Assembly: GCA_945889235.1 (NCBI GenBank)
Contig: CAMDBK010000006.1
Location: 1 to 30,247, forward strand
Length of the DNA: 30,247 nt
DNA from: Chitinophaga pinensis
GTDB taxonomy: Bacteria > Bacteroidota > Bacteroidia > SXHM01
Direction: 5' to 3'
Under the pieces are notes generated by a model. That model did not search any database. It saw only the letters and a program-made list of their open reading frames with translations, and had not been told where the DNA came from. A program made the translations under genes and the position numbers. This document shows positions 8,299-16,131 of this stretch, in pieces. The first letter of the stretch is position 1. Each line of letters starts with the position of its first letter.

Positions 8299-8777
8299 GT
8301 CTTTTGTTTAATCCTGAAAGCTGCGAGTAAATCATCTTCTTCTTTTTTCTTTTTAGGAACAGCGGTATAAAAAAGCGGGTGAGCGTATTTCAGTTTTTCC
8401 GAATCGTAAGTAAAGGCAGTAAGCACGCCATCAATACCACTTATTTTTTGCAGCAGGTCATCGCTTTCGTATTCACTGCGCAAGCCATATACCTGTAAAA
8501 TATAATCGGCCTGTTTCAGTTCTTGCGCAAAATATATTTTTCCTATTTTATTGGTGAGCAAATAATAATCCTGCATAAAATCTTCGTTATTATAATAGTA
8601 GCGCGAAAAAGAAATCTCCTCATTCGGCCCCGGAATATCTTCTTCTTTATGCAATTCAATCTCCAGCGTTTTATTCAGTTCCCAGCAAAGGCGGTAATCT
8701 TTCTGATGGCACGAAATACCAATGAGCGCAAATGAATCTTCTTTTTCCTCTTTCCAGTCAAGAACTAATTTTGCCAT
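8295..8777 (-). CDS. IPExxxVDY-family small protein
   Basis: 160 residues, no signal peptide or membrane segment. It resembles the Bacteroidetes IPExxxVDY family by length, by the opening KLVLDW and by position beside pyruvate kinase. The name-giving motif is degenerate here: AQELKQADYIL at about 84-94 stands where IPExxxVDYIL is expected. Function is not known for the family, although persistent linkage to pyk suggests a role in or regulation of that step. First gene of the pyk operon. Cytoplasmic, with a charged Lys/Glu-rich C-terminus. Confidence 0.75.
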   Translation of the reverse strand: MAKLVLDWKEEKEDSFALIGISCHQKDYRLCWELNKTLEIELHKEEDIPGPNEEISFSRYYYNNEDFMQDYYLLTNKIGKIYFAQELKQADYILQVYGLRSEYESDDLLQKISGIDGVLTAFTYDSEKLKYAHPLFYTAVPKKKKEEDDLLAAFRIKQKT

Positions 8778-8855
8778 TACTAACCTGTTTTGAAGGGGTT
8801 GAAGTTAGGGGTAAAATACACGCTGACAAAATCTATATTTTTTGATTTATAGGAT

Positions 8856-8884
8856 TGTTTATTTAGAACCATTCTAAATTAACA
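8856..8884. promoter_or_regulatory. 29-base near-perfect dyad, candidate operator for the respiratory and/or pyk operon
   Basis: The core ATTTAGAA-CCA-TTCTAAAT (8861-8879) is a perfect 8-base dyad. After one T/T mismatch it extends through TGTT (8856-8859) and AACA (8881-8884), giving 12 of 13 matched pairs centred on 8870. It lies 40 bases upstream of the actA promoter box and 79 bases upstream of the divergent minus-strand start. Symmetry, AT-rich arms and position suit a homodimeric repressor or activator. The regulator is not identifiable from the sequence. Confidence 0.55.
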
Positions 8885-8923
8885 TTTTTTATGAACTTTT
8901 ATAATCAATATTCATTCTTCTTC

Positions 8924-8931
8924 TATTTTTG
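8924..8931 (+). promoter_or_regulatory. Putative promoter box of the act-cox operon
   Basis: TATTTTTG matches TAnnTTTG exactly. Transcription would begin near 8936-8938, which places the leftward-extended ATG at 8891 upstream of the message and supports a start at 8987 or 9005 for actA. The -33 region has only a T-rich run. Confidence 0.5.
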
Positions 8932-8986
8932 CACCGCCAAAAAAGTCCTTTTTTCACACAGCATACTCATAAGAAATCCTTACCAT

Positions 8987-10249
8987 ATGAATGTTAAATG
9001 CCTGATGCACACGAAACAATACAAGGTATTTTCTACTCTCCTTCTACTCTTTTTTCTAACATTTTCTTTCACAATCAAAGCCGCTGATGGCGAAAAGCTC
9101 TTTAAACAGAACTGTTCAGCCTGCCATCGTCTTGACGAGAAAAAGCTAACAGGTCCTGGCCTGAAGGGAATTTTTGACCGTGTTCCGCAACCTGCTGATG
9201 AATGGTTGCTTAAATGGGTAAAGAACAATGAAGCATTACGCAAAAGCGGTGATGCTTATGCCAACAAAGTTTTTAATGACAATGGCGGAGTGCCGATGAG
9301 TTCATTCACCCATCTTTCAGATGATGAACTAAAAGCTATTCTTGCTTTTGTAAAAGCACCTCCACTTCCTCCACCGCCAACACCGGGTGAACCAACCGCA
9401 GGTGAGACAGCAAAATCACCAAACGGCAACACAATGTTATATGTGCTGATTGGGTTAACCATTCTCTTCCTTATATTAATCAATGTTCTTTCGGGTGTAA
9501 AAAGTTCACTGCAAACAATGGTAAATGAAAAAGAAGGTTTACCAGCGCCTGTTGAATTAGGAGCATGGGGAGAAATAAAACATTGGATGAGCGGCAACAA
9601 AGGCTGGGTTGCAATCGGGGTGATCATCGGATTTTTATGGATATCAAAAATTGGATGGGATGCATTAATGGGCATTGGTGTTTATCAGGGTTATCAGCCT
9701 GAACAACCGATTGCATTTTCGCATCAGGTGCATGCCGGACAAAACGGAATCAACTGTGTTTACTGTCACTCAGGTGCTGAAAGAGGAAAGACTGCAGGTA
9801 TTCCTTCTGCTAACGTTTGTATGAACTGTCACAAAGCAGTTCAGGAAGGAAAAAGAACAGGCACAAAAGAAATTGCTAAAATTTATGCAGCGTTGGATTA
9901 TGACCCTGCCACCCAAAAATACGGCAACAATCCAAAACCTATTAAATGGACTAAGGTTCACAATCTTCCCGACCATGTTTACTTCAACCACAGTCAGCAT
10001 ACAGTTGCAGGAAAACAGGAATGCAAAACCTGTCACGGAGCAATTGACTCTATGACTGTTGCAAAACAATTTTCACCACTTACCATGGGTTGGTGTATTG
10101 AATGCCACCGCACTACTGAAGTACAACTTGCCGGAAACGGAAATGGTTATTACGATTATATCCACGCAACTTATAAAGACAAGTTTAAAGGACAAAAAAT
10201 CACCGTTGAAAAAATGGGTGGTCTTGAGTGCGCAAAATGTCATTACTAA
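8987..10249 (+). CDS. actA: Alternative complex III subunit ActA, multihaem cytochrome c with an extra N-terminal cytochrome domain
   Basis: 420 residues from ATG 8987 (9005, starting MHTKQ, is equally possible). The longer frame from 8891 is rejected because a promoter box lies inside it and it would place extra residues before the signal sequence. A signal segment (about 7-30) precedes a class I-like cytochrome domain with CSACH at Cys43. After a proline-rich linker come two membrane segments (about 150-170 and 206-225), then five CXXCH motifs at Cys257, 278, 346, 370 and 415, the last (CAKCHY) ending the protein. Six haem sites in all. ActA carries electrons from ActB toward ActE or the oxidase on the periplasmic side. 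First gene of the act-cox operon. Confidence 0.9.
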   Translation: MNVKCLMHTKQYKVFSTLLLLFFLTFSFTIKAADGEKLFKQNCSACHRLDEKKLTGPGLKGIFDRVPQPADEWLLKWVKNNEALRKSGDAYANKVFNDNGGVPMSSFTHLSDDELKAILAFVKAPPLPPPPTPGEPTAGETAKSPNGNTMLYVLIGLTILFLILINVLSGVKSSLQTMVNEKEGLPAPVELGAWGEIKHWMSGNKGWVAIGVIIGFLWISKIGWDALMGIGVYQGYQPEQPIAFSHQVHAGQNGINCVYCHSGAERGKTAGIPSANVCMNCHKAVQEGKRTGTKEIAKIYAALDYDPATQKYGNNPKPIKWTKVHNLPDHVYFNHSQHTVAGKQECKTCHGAIDSMTVAKQFSPLTMGWCIECHRTTEVQLAGNGNGYYDYIHATYKDKFKGQKITVEKMGGLECAKCHY

Positions 10250-10253
10250 TCAA

Positions 10254-10333
10254 TTTGAAAATGATACGATTTGAAAATTTGAAAATTAACAAACACAATT
10301 AATTCATCTTCAAATTCTCAAATTCTCAAATTA
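10254..10333. repeat. Octamer-unit inverted repeat between actA and actB
   Basis: The left half repeats TTTGAAAA at 10254, 10270 and 10278 in an 8-base phase. The right half repeats TCAAATTC at 10310 and 10318, with a truncated third unit at 10326. The right-half units are near reverse complements of the left ones, so the stretch can fold as a ladder-like AT-rich hairpin. It fills most of the 92-base actA-actB gap and ends nine bases before the actB start. Confidence 0.7.
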
Positions 10334-10341
10334 TAAATAAT

Positions 10342-13300
10342 ATGACCAAAGTGAAAAAATACTGGAAAGGAATAGAGGAACTTGAAAACACTCCCGAGTT
10401 CAGAAAATCCGTTGAAAACGAATTTCCTGAACAGGCAAATGTTGGCGAGTTTCTTGGCAACGATGCGCTTGCCGATAGTTCCACCAACCGCAGGGATTTT
10501 CTTAAGTTTCTTGGATTCGGGGTTACAGCCGCAACCATTGCAGCCTGCGAAACGCCTGTAAATAAAGCTATTCCTTATCTGAACAAGCCCGAAGAAATTA
10601 CTCCCGGGATTGCAAACTGGTATGCTTCTACTTTTGCTGACGGAAATGATTACGCAAGTATTCTTGTAAAAACACGTGAAGGCCGTCCTATTAAAATTGA
10701 AGGAAATAAACTCTCACCTGTTACAAAAGGTGCGGTTAATGCACGTATCAATTCATCAGTTCTTTCATTATACGATTCAGGAAGACTAAAAAATCCGCTT
10801 GCTAAAAAAGCTGCATCAACATGGGCCGAAGTAGATAAAGCTGTTATCCCGCAATTAGAAGCTATTGCAGCAAAAGGCGGAAAAATAAGAATACTGAGCA
10901 ATTCAATCATCAGTCCTTCTACTAAAAAAGCAATTGCAGATTTTTCAGCAAAATATCCCGGAACTGAACATGTATCGTATGATGCTATTTCCAATTCAGG
11001 AATTCTGAAAGCCAATCAGGCAAACTTTGGTGATTCAATTATTCCTAACTATCATTTTGAAAATGCAGAAGTAATTGTAAGTTTTGGTGCTGACTTTTTG
11101 GTGAACTGGCTTGCCTCTGTTGAATATGCAGGACAATATGGCAAAACAAGAAATCCTAAATCAGGAAAAATGTCGCGCCACTTTCAGTTTGAAACAACGC
11201 TTTCAGTTAGCGGTTCAAACGCAGATGTGCGTGTTGCAGTAAAACCTTCTGAGCAGGGATTGTTAGTTCTTGGCTTATATAATATAATAGCCAAAGCAAA
11301 AGGCGCTGCTACTTATGATGCAGGTGTTGCTGACGAATACAAAGCTAAATTAGAAGAAGCAGCGAGTGAATTGCTTGCTGCAAAAGGAAGTTTGGTTGTT
11401 TCCGGAAGTAACGACAGTAATGTGCAGTTTGTGGTAAACGCCATCAACTCATTGCTTGGCAACTACGGAAATACTATTGACACCGCAACTCCCGTTTACC
11501 TTAAACAAGGTGACGATGCAAAAGTAGCCGCTCTTGTTACTGAAATGGCAGGAGGTAGTGTGGATGCAGTTATATTATATGGTGTAAATCCTGCTTATAC
11601 AATTGGAGCATCATTTACTTCGGCACTTGAAAAAGTAAAATTGAAAATCTCTTTCGCTGACCGAGAAGATGAAACAGCTTCATTAGTAGATTACGTTTGT
11701 CCTGATAATCATTACCTGGAATCATGGAACGATGCTAATCCTAAAAAAGGACAATACAGTTTGGGTCAGCCAACTATTTCGCCTTTGTTCAGCACACGTC
11801 AAGCACAGGAAAGTTTATTAAAATGGGCTGGTATTGAAACTTCTTATCACGATTATCTGAAAGCTAACTGGCAAACTACCGTTGGTGCTTCATGGGAAGT
11901 AAGCCTTCACGATGGTTTTTATTCAGTTCCTGTTGGCTCGGTGGTTGAAAAGCCGACATCACAACCTGCTCATCAGGCAGAAACAGAAGTTCCTGCAACT
12001 ACTGCAACTGATATTTCTTCAGCTGCTGCTGCCATAAGAAAAGGGGTAACAGCGGGAGCTTTTGAATTACAGGTGTATGTAAAAACAGGTTTGGGAGATG
12101 GCTCACAGGCAAACAACCCTTGGCTGCAAGAATTACCTGATCCTATTTCAAAAGTAACCTGGGACAATTACGTTACCATGTCTCCAAAACAAATGGCTGA
12201 ACTAGGTTTGAGCCGTTTGGAAAGAGGCGATAATGATGCTAGCGTGGTTGAACTTACCGTTAACGGAGTTACAGTTAAAGCACCTGCATTCCCGCAGCCC
12301 GGTCAGAAATACGGAACAGTTGGTCTGGCATTAGGTTACGGAAGAACAAATGCAGGAAAAACTGCAGATGGTATTGGAGCAAATGCATACCAGTTTGTTT
12401 CGGTTGAAAACGGAACTGCTAATTATGCTGCTTATGATGTAAGTGTAAAAGCTACAACAGAAACGTATCCTATAGCAGCAACTCAAACCCACCACACGCT
12501 GATGGGCAGAGAAGCAATTGTAAAAGAAACTACACTTGCTGAATACCTGAAAGATCCGAAATCAGGAAACGCGCCTTTATTGTTACAAACTACCAATCAC
12601 GGCAAACAGCCTGTTAAAGATATTAACCTGTGGCGCGACCACGACCTTGAAACAGGACACCTGTGGGGATTAACCATAGACCTGAATTCATGTATCGGTT
12701 GTGGAGCTTGTGTTACAAGTTGCACATCGGAGAACAACGTTGCCGTTGTTGGAAAAGATGAAGTTCGCAGAAGTCGTGAAATGCACTGGATACGGATTGA
12801 CCGCTATTATAGCAGCGACATGACTGAAGAAATTTCAGATGAAAAACAAATGGGCGCTATTGACATGTTTACTGAAATGGAAGCGGCATCAGAAAATCCG
12901 ACTGTTTCTTTTCAGCCTTTGATGTGCCAGCATTGCAACCACGCACCTTGCGAAACGGTTTGCCCGGTTGCCGCAACAACACACAGTCTGGAAGGGTTGA
13001 ATATGATGGCTTACAACCGTTGCATCGGAACTCGTTACTGCGCAAACAACTGTCCTTATAAAGTAAGAAGATTTAACTGGTTTAAATATTCAGACAACGA
13101 ACAGTTTGACTTCAACATGAATGATGACCTTGGCAAAATGGTGTTGAATCCTGATGTAGTGGTACGTTCAAGAGGAGTAATGGAAAAATGTTCTCTGTGT
13201 GTTCAACAAATTCAGGCAGGAAAACTTACTGCTAAAAAAGAAGGCAGAAGAATAAAAGACGGAGATATCCAGACAGCCTGCGCTTCAGCTTGTCCTACTC

Positions 13301-13452
13301 ACGCCATCACTTTCGGTGACCTGAGCGATAAAGCATCACTTGTAAGCCAGATATCTAAAGATGACAGAAGCTACAATCTTCTGGAAGATGTAGGAACACA
13401 GCCTAATGTATATTACCAGACCAAGGTGAGAAACGTTAAAGAATCAGCATAA
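10342..13452 (+). CDS. actB: Alternative complex III subunit ActB, iron-sulfur/molybdopterin-oxidoreductase-like
   Basis: 1036 residues. The N-terminus shows the extended Tat signal typical of these proteins (about 48 residues, then NRRDFLKFLGFG with Arg50-Arg51 and a lipobox-like Cys69). Residues about 80-740 resemble a molybdopterin-oxidoreductase catalytic domain; in characterised complexes this domain holds no molybdenum cofactor. The C-terminal part is an NrfC-like ferredoxin with four cluster sites: C784/787/790/794; C862/865/870/874; C894/T897/C900/C904; and C950/953/980/984. Thr897 in place of Cys predicts a [3Fe-4S] cluster, giving three [4Fe-4S] plus one [3Fe-4S] as reported for known ActB. 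It passes electrons from the quinol-oxidising membrane subunit to ActA haems. Confidence 0.95.
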   Translation: MTKVKKYWKGIEELENTPEFRKSVENEFPEQANVGEFLGNDALADSSTNRRDFLKFLGFGVTAATIAACETPVNKAIPYLNKPEEITPGIANWYASTFADGNDYASILVKTREGRPIKIEGNKLSPVTKGAVNARINSSVLSLYDSGRLKNPLAKKAASTWAEVDKAVIPQLEAIAAKGGKIRILSNSIISPSTKKAIADFSAKYPGTEHVSYDAISNSGILKANQANFGDSIIPNYHFENAEVIVSFGADFLVNWLASVEYAGQYGKTRNPKSGKMSRHFQFETTLSVSGSNADVRVAVKPSEQGLLVLGLYNIIAKAKGAATYDAGVADEYKAKLEEAASELLAAKGSLVVSGSNDSNVQFVVNAINSLLGNYGNTIDTATPVYLKQGDDAKVAALVTEMAGGSVDAVILYGVNPAYTIGASFTSALEKVKLKISFADREDETASLVDYVCPDNHYLESWNDANPKKGQYSLGQPTISPLFSTRQAQESLLKWAGIETSYHDYLKANWQTTVGASWEVSLHDGFYSVPVGSVVEKPTSQPAHQAETEVPATTATDISSAAAAIRKGVTAGAFELQVYVKTGLGDGSQANNPWLQELPDPISKVTWDNYVTMSPKQMAELGLSRLERGDNDASVVELTVNGVTVKAPAFPQPGQKYGTVGLALGYGRTNAGKTADGIGANAYQFVSVENGTANYAAYDVSVKATTETYPIAATQTHHTLMGREAIVKETTLAEYLKDPKSGNAPLLLQTTNHGKQPVKDINLWRDHDLETGHLWGLTIDLNSCIGCGACVTSCTSENNVAVVGKDEVRRSREMHWIRIDRYYSSDMTEEISDEKQMGAIDMFTEMEAASENPTVSFQPLMCQHCNHAPCETVCPVAATTHSLEGLNMMAYNRCIGTRYCANNCPYKVRRFNWFKYSDNEQFDFNMNDDLGKMVLNPDVVVRSRGVMEKCSLCVQQIQAGKLTAKKEGRRIKDGDIQTACASACPTHAITFGDLSDKASLVSQISKDDRSYNLLEDVGTQPNVYYQTKVRNVKESA

Positions 13453-13481
13453 CATAAACGAATAACGACTATAAAAACAAT

Positions 13482-14858
13482 ATGGCAAGTCACGAAGCAC
13501 AAATCCGCGAGCCACTCATATTAGGAGACAAGGATTATCACCAGGTTACCGAAGATATAATTCAGCCGATTGCCGGTAAGGCAAATAAATGGTGGTGGAT
13601 GGCCTTCACGGCTTCCTTCATTACCATGTCATGGGGAGTTGGTTGTCTTGCTTACACAGTAGGAACTGGTATCGGAGTTTGGGGATTGAATAAAACTGTT
13701 GGCTGGGCATGGGATATCACTAATTTCGTTTGGTGGATTGGTATTGGTCACGCAGGAACATTGATTTCAGCTATCCTTTTATTGTTCCGTCAGAAATGGA
13801 GAATGTCAATTAACCGTTCAGCAGAGGCGATGACAATTTTTGCGGTAATCTGCGCAGCCCTTTTTCCTGTGTTTCACATGGGACGTGTTTGGCTGGCATA
13901 CTGGGTTCTTCCGCTTCCAAACCAATTCGGTTCTCTTTGGGTGAATTTTAATTCACCGCTACTTTGGGACGTATTTGCAATCTCAACGTACTTCACGGTA
14001 TCATTAGTATTCTGGTACCTTGGATTGGTTCCTGACTTTGCAACAGTGCGCGATAAATTTGCACGCATGGGAAAACCGCTGCAACAAAAAATTTACAACA
14101 TCCTCAGCTTCGGTTGGAGCGGAAACGCAAGAGCATGGCACCGTTTTGAAGAACTTTGTTTGGTACTTGCAGGACTTTCAACACCGCTTGTACTCTCGGT
14201 TCACACCATTGTATCCATGGACTTTGCTACTTCGGTAATTCCGGGTTGGCACACTACCATCTTCCCGCCATACTTCGTTGCCGGTGCTATCTTCTCAGGA
14301 TTTGCAATGGTATTGACCTTGATGTTAATTGCACGTAAAACATTAAATCTTGAAGATTACATCACCAGAAATCACGTTGAGTCGATGAATAAAATCATCA
14401 TCCTCACCGGTTCAATTGTTGGTGTTGCCTACTTAACAGAGTTATTTATTTCATGGTATTCAGGTGTTGAATACGAGCAATATGCTTTCCTAAACAGAGC
14501 AAGCGGACCATATTGGTGGGCTTACTGGAGCATGATGACCTGTAACGTAATTACTCCACAGCTTTTCTGGATTAAAAAAATCCGCAGAAGTTTTGTAGCA
14601 ACGTTCATCATCTCAATTTTTGTGAACATCGGTATGTGGTTCGAGCGTTTTGTAATTATCGTTACATCCTTGCACCGCGATTACCTGCCATCAAGCTGGA
14701 CCATGTTCCACCCTACATTTATTGACATCGGAATTTTTATAGGAACCATCGGGATTTTCTTCACACTCTTCCTTCTGTTTTGCAGGGCATTCCCCGTAAT
14801 TGCAATGGCCGAGTTGAAATCAATTTTGAAAACGTCAGGTTCGAAATACAAAAAATAA
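13482..14858 (+). CDS. actC: Alternative complex III subunit ActC, NrfD/PsrC-like membrane subunit
   Basis: 458 residues, highly hydrophobic, about ten membrane helices, with a soluble N-terminus of about 40 residues (REPLILGDKDYHQVTEDI). ITNFVWWIGIGHAGTLISA and the downstream FHMGRVWLAYW are typical of NrfD/PsrC quinol-interacting subunits. In solved complexes ActC carries the periplasm-side quinol site next to the [3Fe-4S] cluster of ActB and contains a proton half-channel. It lies 29 bases after actB and 14 bases before actD, consistent with a single transcript. Length is normal for the family. Confidence 0.95.
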   Translation: MASHEAQIREPLILGDKDYHQVTEDIIQPIAGKANKWWWMAFTASFITMSWGVGCLAYTVGTGIGVWGLNKTVGWAWDITNFVWWIGIGHAGTLISAILLLFRQKWRMSINRSAEAMTIFAVICAALFPVFHMGRVWLAYWVLPLPNQFGSLWVNFNSPLLWDVFAISTYFTVSLVFWYLGLVPDFATVRDKFARMGKPLQQKIYNILSFGWSGNARAWHRFEELCLVLAGLSTPLVLSVHTIVSMDFATSVIPGWHTTIFPPYFVAGAIFSGFAMVLTLMLIARKTLNLEDYITRNHVESMNKIIILTGSIVGVAYLTELFISWYSGVEYEQYAFLNRASGPYWWAYWSMMTCNVITPQLFWIKKIRRSFVATFIISIFVNIGMWFERFVIIVTSLHRDYLPSSWTMFHPTFIDIGIFIGTIGIFFTLFLLFCRAFPVIAMAELKSILKTSGSKYKK

Positions 14859-14872
14859 TAACCCGCAGCAGA

Positions 14873-15403
14873 ATGAGCAAAAAAATAATTTACGGAATGT
14901 TTGATGACGAGGAAATTCTTCTGAAGTCAGCAAAAGATTTGGTAAGCAAAGGAATAAGGATAAAAGATGTTTTTTCTCCTTTTCCAATCCATGGAATTGA
15001 CCCTGTGATTGGTGTTCCAAGAACAAGACTGGCTATCATGTCTTTTATTTACGGGGCAACCGGTCTTTCATTAGCATGGCTGATGATGGGCTACATGCTA
15101 ATCTTCGATTGGCCGATGGATATCGGAGGTAAACCAAGTCAGCATTTTTATATGAACTTGCCTGCTTTTGTTCCTATCAGTTTTGAGATGACCGTTTTCT
15201 GCGCAGCTCATGGAATGGCGCTTACTTATCTTATTGTAAACAGACTTTACCCCGGTCAGCAACCAAAAAATCCTGATACCAGAACAACAGATGATAAATT
15301 TATGGTTCAGATTAATGTTGGTGAAAACAAAAAATCTGCTGAAGAAATTAAATCAATGCTGAGTTCAACAGGTGCCACTGAAATAACTGAGAAAGAAGCT
15401 TAA
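14873..15403 (+). CDS. actD: Alternative complex III subunit ActD (DUF3341)
   Basis: 176 residues from ATG 14873 (MSKKIIYGMFDDEE). The frame is open back to 14780 but those codons overlap the end of actC and are not family-like. A small cytoplasmic alpha/beta domain (about 1-50) is followed by two membrane helices (about 53-78 and 97-122) and a charged tail. DUF3341 proteins are the ActD subunit, which packs against ActC. No cofactor motif is present. Lies between actC and actE in the conserved order. Confidence 0.92.
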   Translation: MSKKIIYGMFDDEEILLKSAKDLVSKGIRIKDVFSPFPIHGIDPVIGVPRTRLAIMSFIYGATGLSLAWLMMGYMLIFDWPMDIGGKPSQHFYMNLPAFVPISFEMTVFCAAHGMALTYLIVNRLYPGQQPKNPDTRTTDDKFMVQINVGENKKSAEEIKSMLSSTGATEITEKEA

Positions 15404-15430
15404 ACTATTACTGTAATCTTTAATTAAGAA

Positions 15431-16051
15431 ATGAAAATAGGTAAATACAGCACGACTTCTATAACAGCCATAACATTCAGTTTTGTGGTTGCTCTTTCTT
15501 CGTGCATAAAAACAAACCCTGATAGCCCGGGGTATGAATACATGCCCGACATGTATCGCTCACCATCTTACGAAACCTATTCTATAAACCCGAATTTCAG
15601 CGACAGCATGACTGCGCGTAAACCCGTTGCAGGAACTATTTCACGCGGTGAGTATCCTTACGCAGCAAGTTTAATCAACAACCTTCCTTTTAATTATGCT
15701 GACGGAAAAGAAGGATATGATTTGGCAGGAACAGAAGCAGTTAACCCGATTGAATTAACTCCTGCAATTCTTGCACAGGGAAAAGTTTTGTATGAAAAAT
15801 TCTGTTCACACTGTCATGGAACGACAGGACAAGCAGATGGAAAAACCGTTACAGCAGGTGGCTTTCCTCCTCCTCCTTCGTACTCTGCCGGAACCTCTTC
15901 AAGAGGCGGTGCAATGAAAGACTTAACAGCAGGAAAAATATTTCACACCATTACGTATGGAGTGAATATGATGGGTCCACATGCTTCACAACTGAATAAA
16001 GAAGAACGCTGGAAAATAACACACTACGTGCAAACCTTACAAAAACAGTAA
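15431..16051 (+). CDS. actE: Alternative complex III subunit ActE, monohaem cytochrome c lipoprotein
   Basis: 206 residues. A lipoprotein signal ends in the lipobox ALSSC with Cys25, so the mature protein is lipid-anchored at the periplasmic face. A linker with the conserved-looking YEYMPDMYRSPSYE motif leads to a cytochrome c domain with CSHCH (about residues 124-128) and a likely axial Met in GVNMMGPHA. ActE accepts electrons from ActA and probably docks to the oxidase. Downstream lies the heptamer repeat element and then actF. Confidence 0.93.
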   Translation: MKIGKYSTTSITAITFSFVVALSSCIKTNPDSPGYEYMPDMYRSPSYETYSINPNFSDSMTARKPVAGTISRGEYPYAASLINNLPFNYADGKEGYDLAGTEAVNPIELTPAILAQGKVLYEKFCSHCHGTTGQADGKTVTAGGFPPPPSYSAGTSSRGGAMKDLTAGKIFHTITYGVNMMGPHASQLNKEERWKITHYVQTLQKQ

Positions 16052-16054
16052 AAC

Positions 16055-16128
16055 AGATATGAGAAGTGAGACCTTAGATATTAGACAAAACTATCTCAAA
16101 TCTCAAATCTCAAATCTTACATCTAAAT
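16055..16128. repeat. Heptamer-unit inverted repeat between actE and actF
   Basis: AGA recurs at 16055, 16062, 16069, 16076 and 16083, exactly every seven bases. Then TCT recurs at 16094, 16101, 16108, 16115 and 16122, again every seven. The first three right-hand units are TCTCAAA. Five AGAnnnn units facing five TCTnnnn units form an inverted, phased element that ends three bases before the actF ATG. Its last bases share TAAATAATATGA with the end of the actA-actB element and the following start codon. Confidence 0.75.
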
Positions 16129-16131
16129 AAT

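Noticed and set aside
8891..8986. Upstream extension of actA from ATG 8891
   Set aside because: It contains the TATTTTTG promoter box, encodes a Phe/Tyr-rich stretch unlike the family, and a normal signal sequence begins after 8987.
9256..9675. 139-codon minus-strand frame opposite actA
   Set aside because: Shadow of the proline-rich linker and membrane segments of actA; no independent support.
10254..10333. Possible CRISPR array from regularly repeated short units
   Set aside because: Units are only eight bases with no spacers, and the two halves are inverted; no cas genes are nearby.
16055..16128. Possible rho-independent terminator in the act operon
   Set aside because: The stem would be AT-rich and imperfect without a T-tract, and it lies inside a conserved operon; a phased repeat explains it better.
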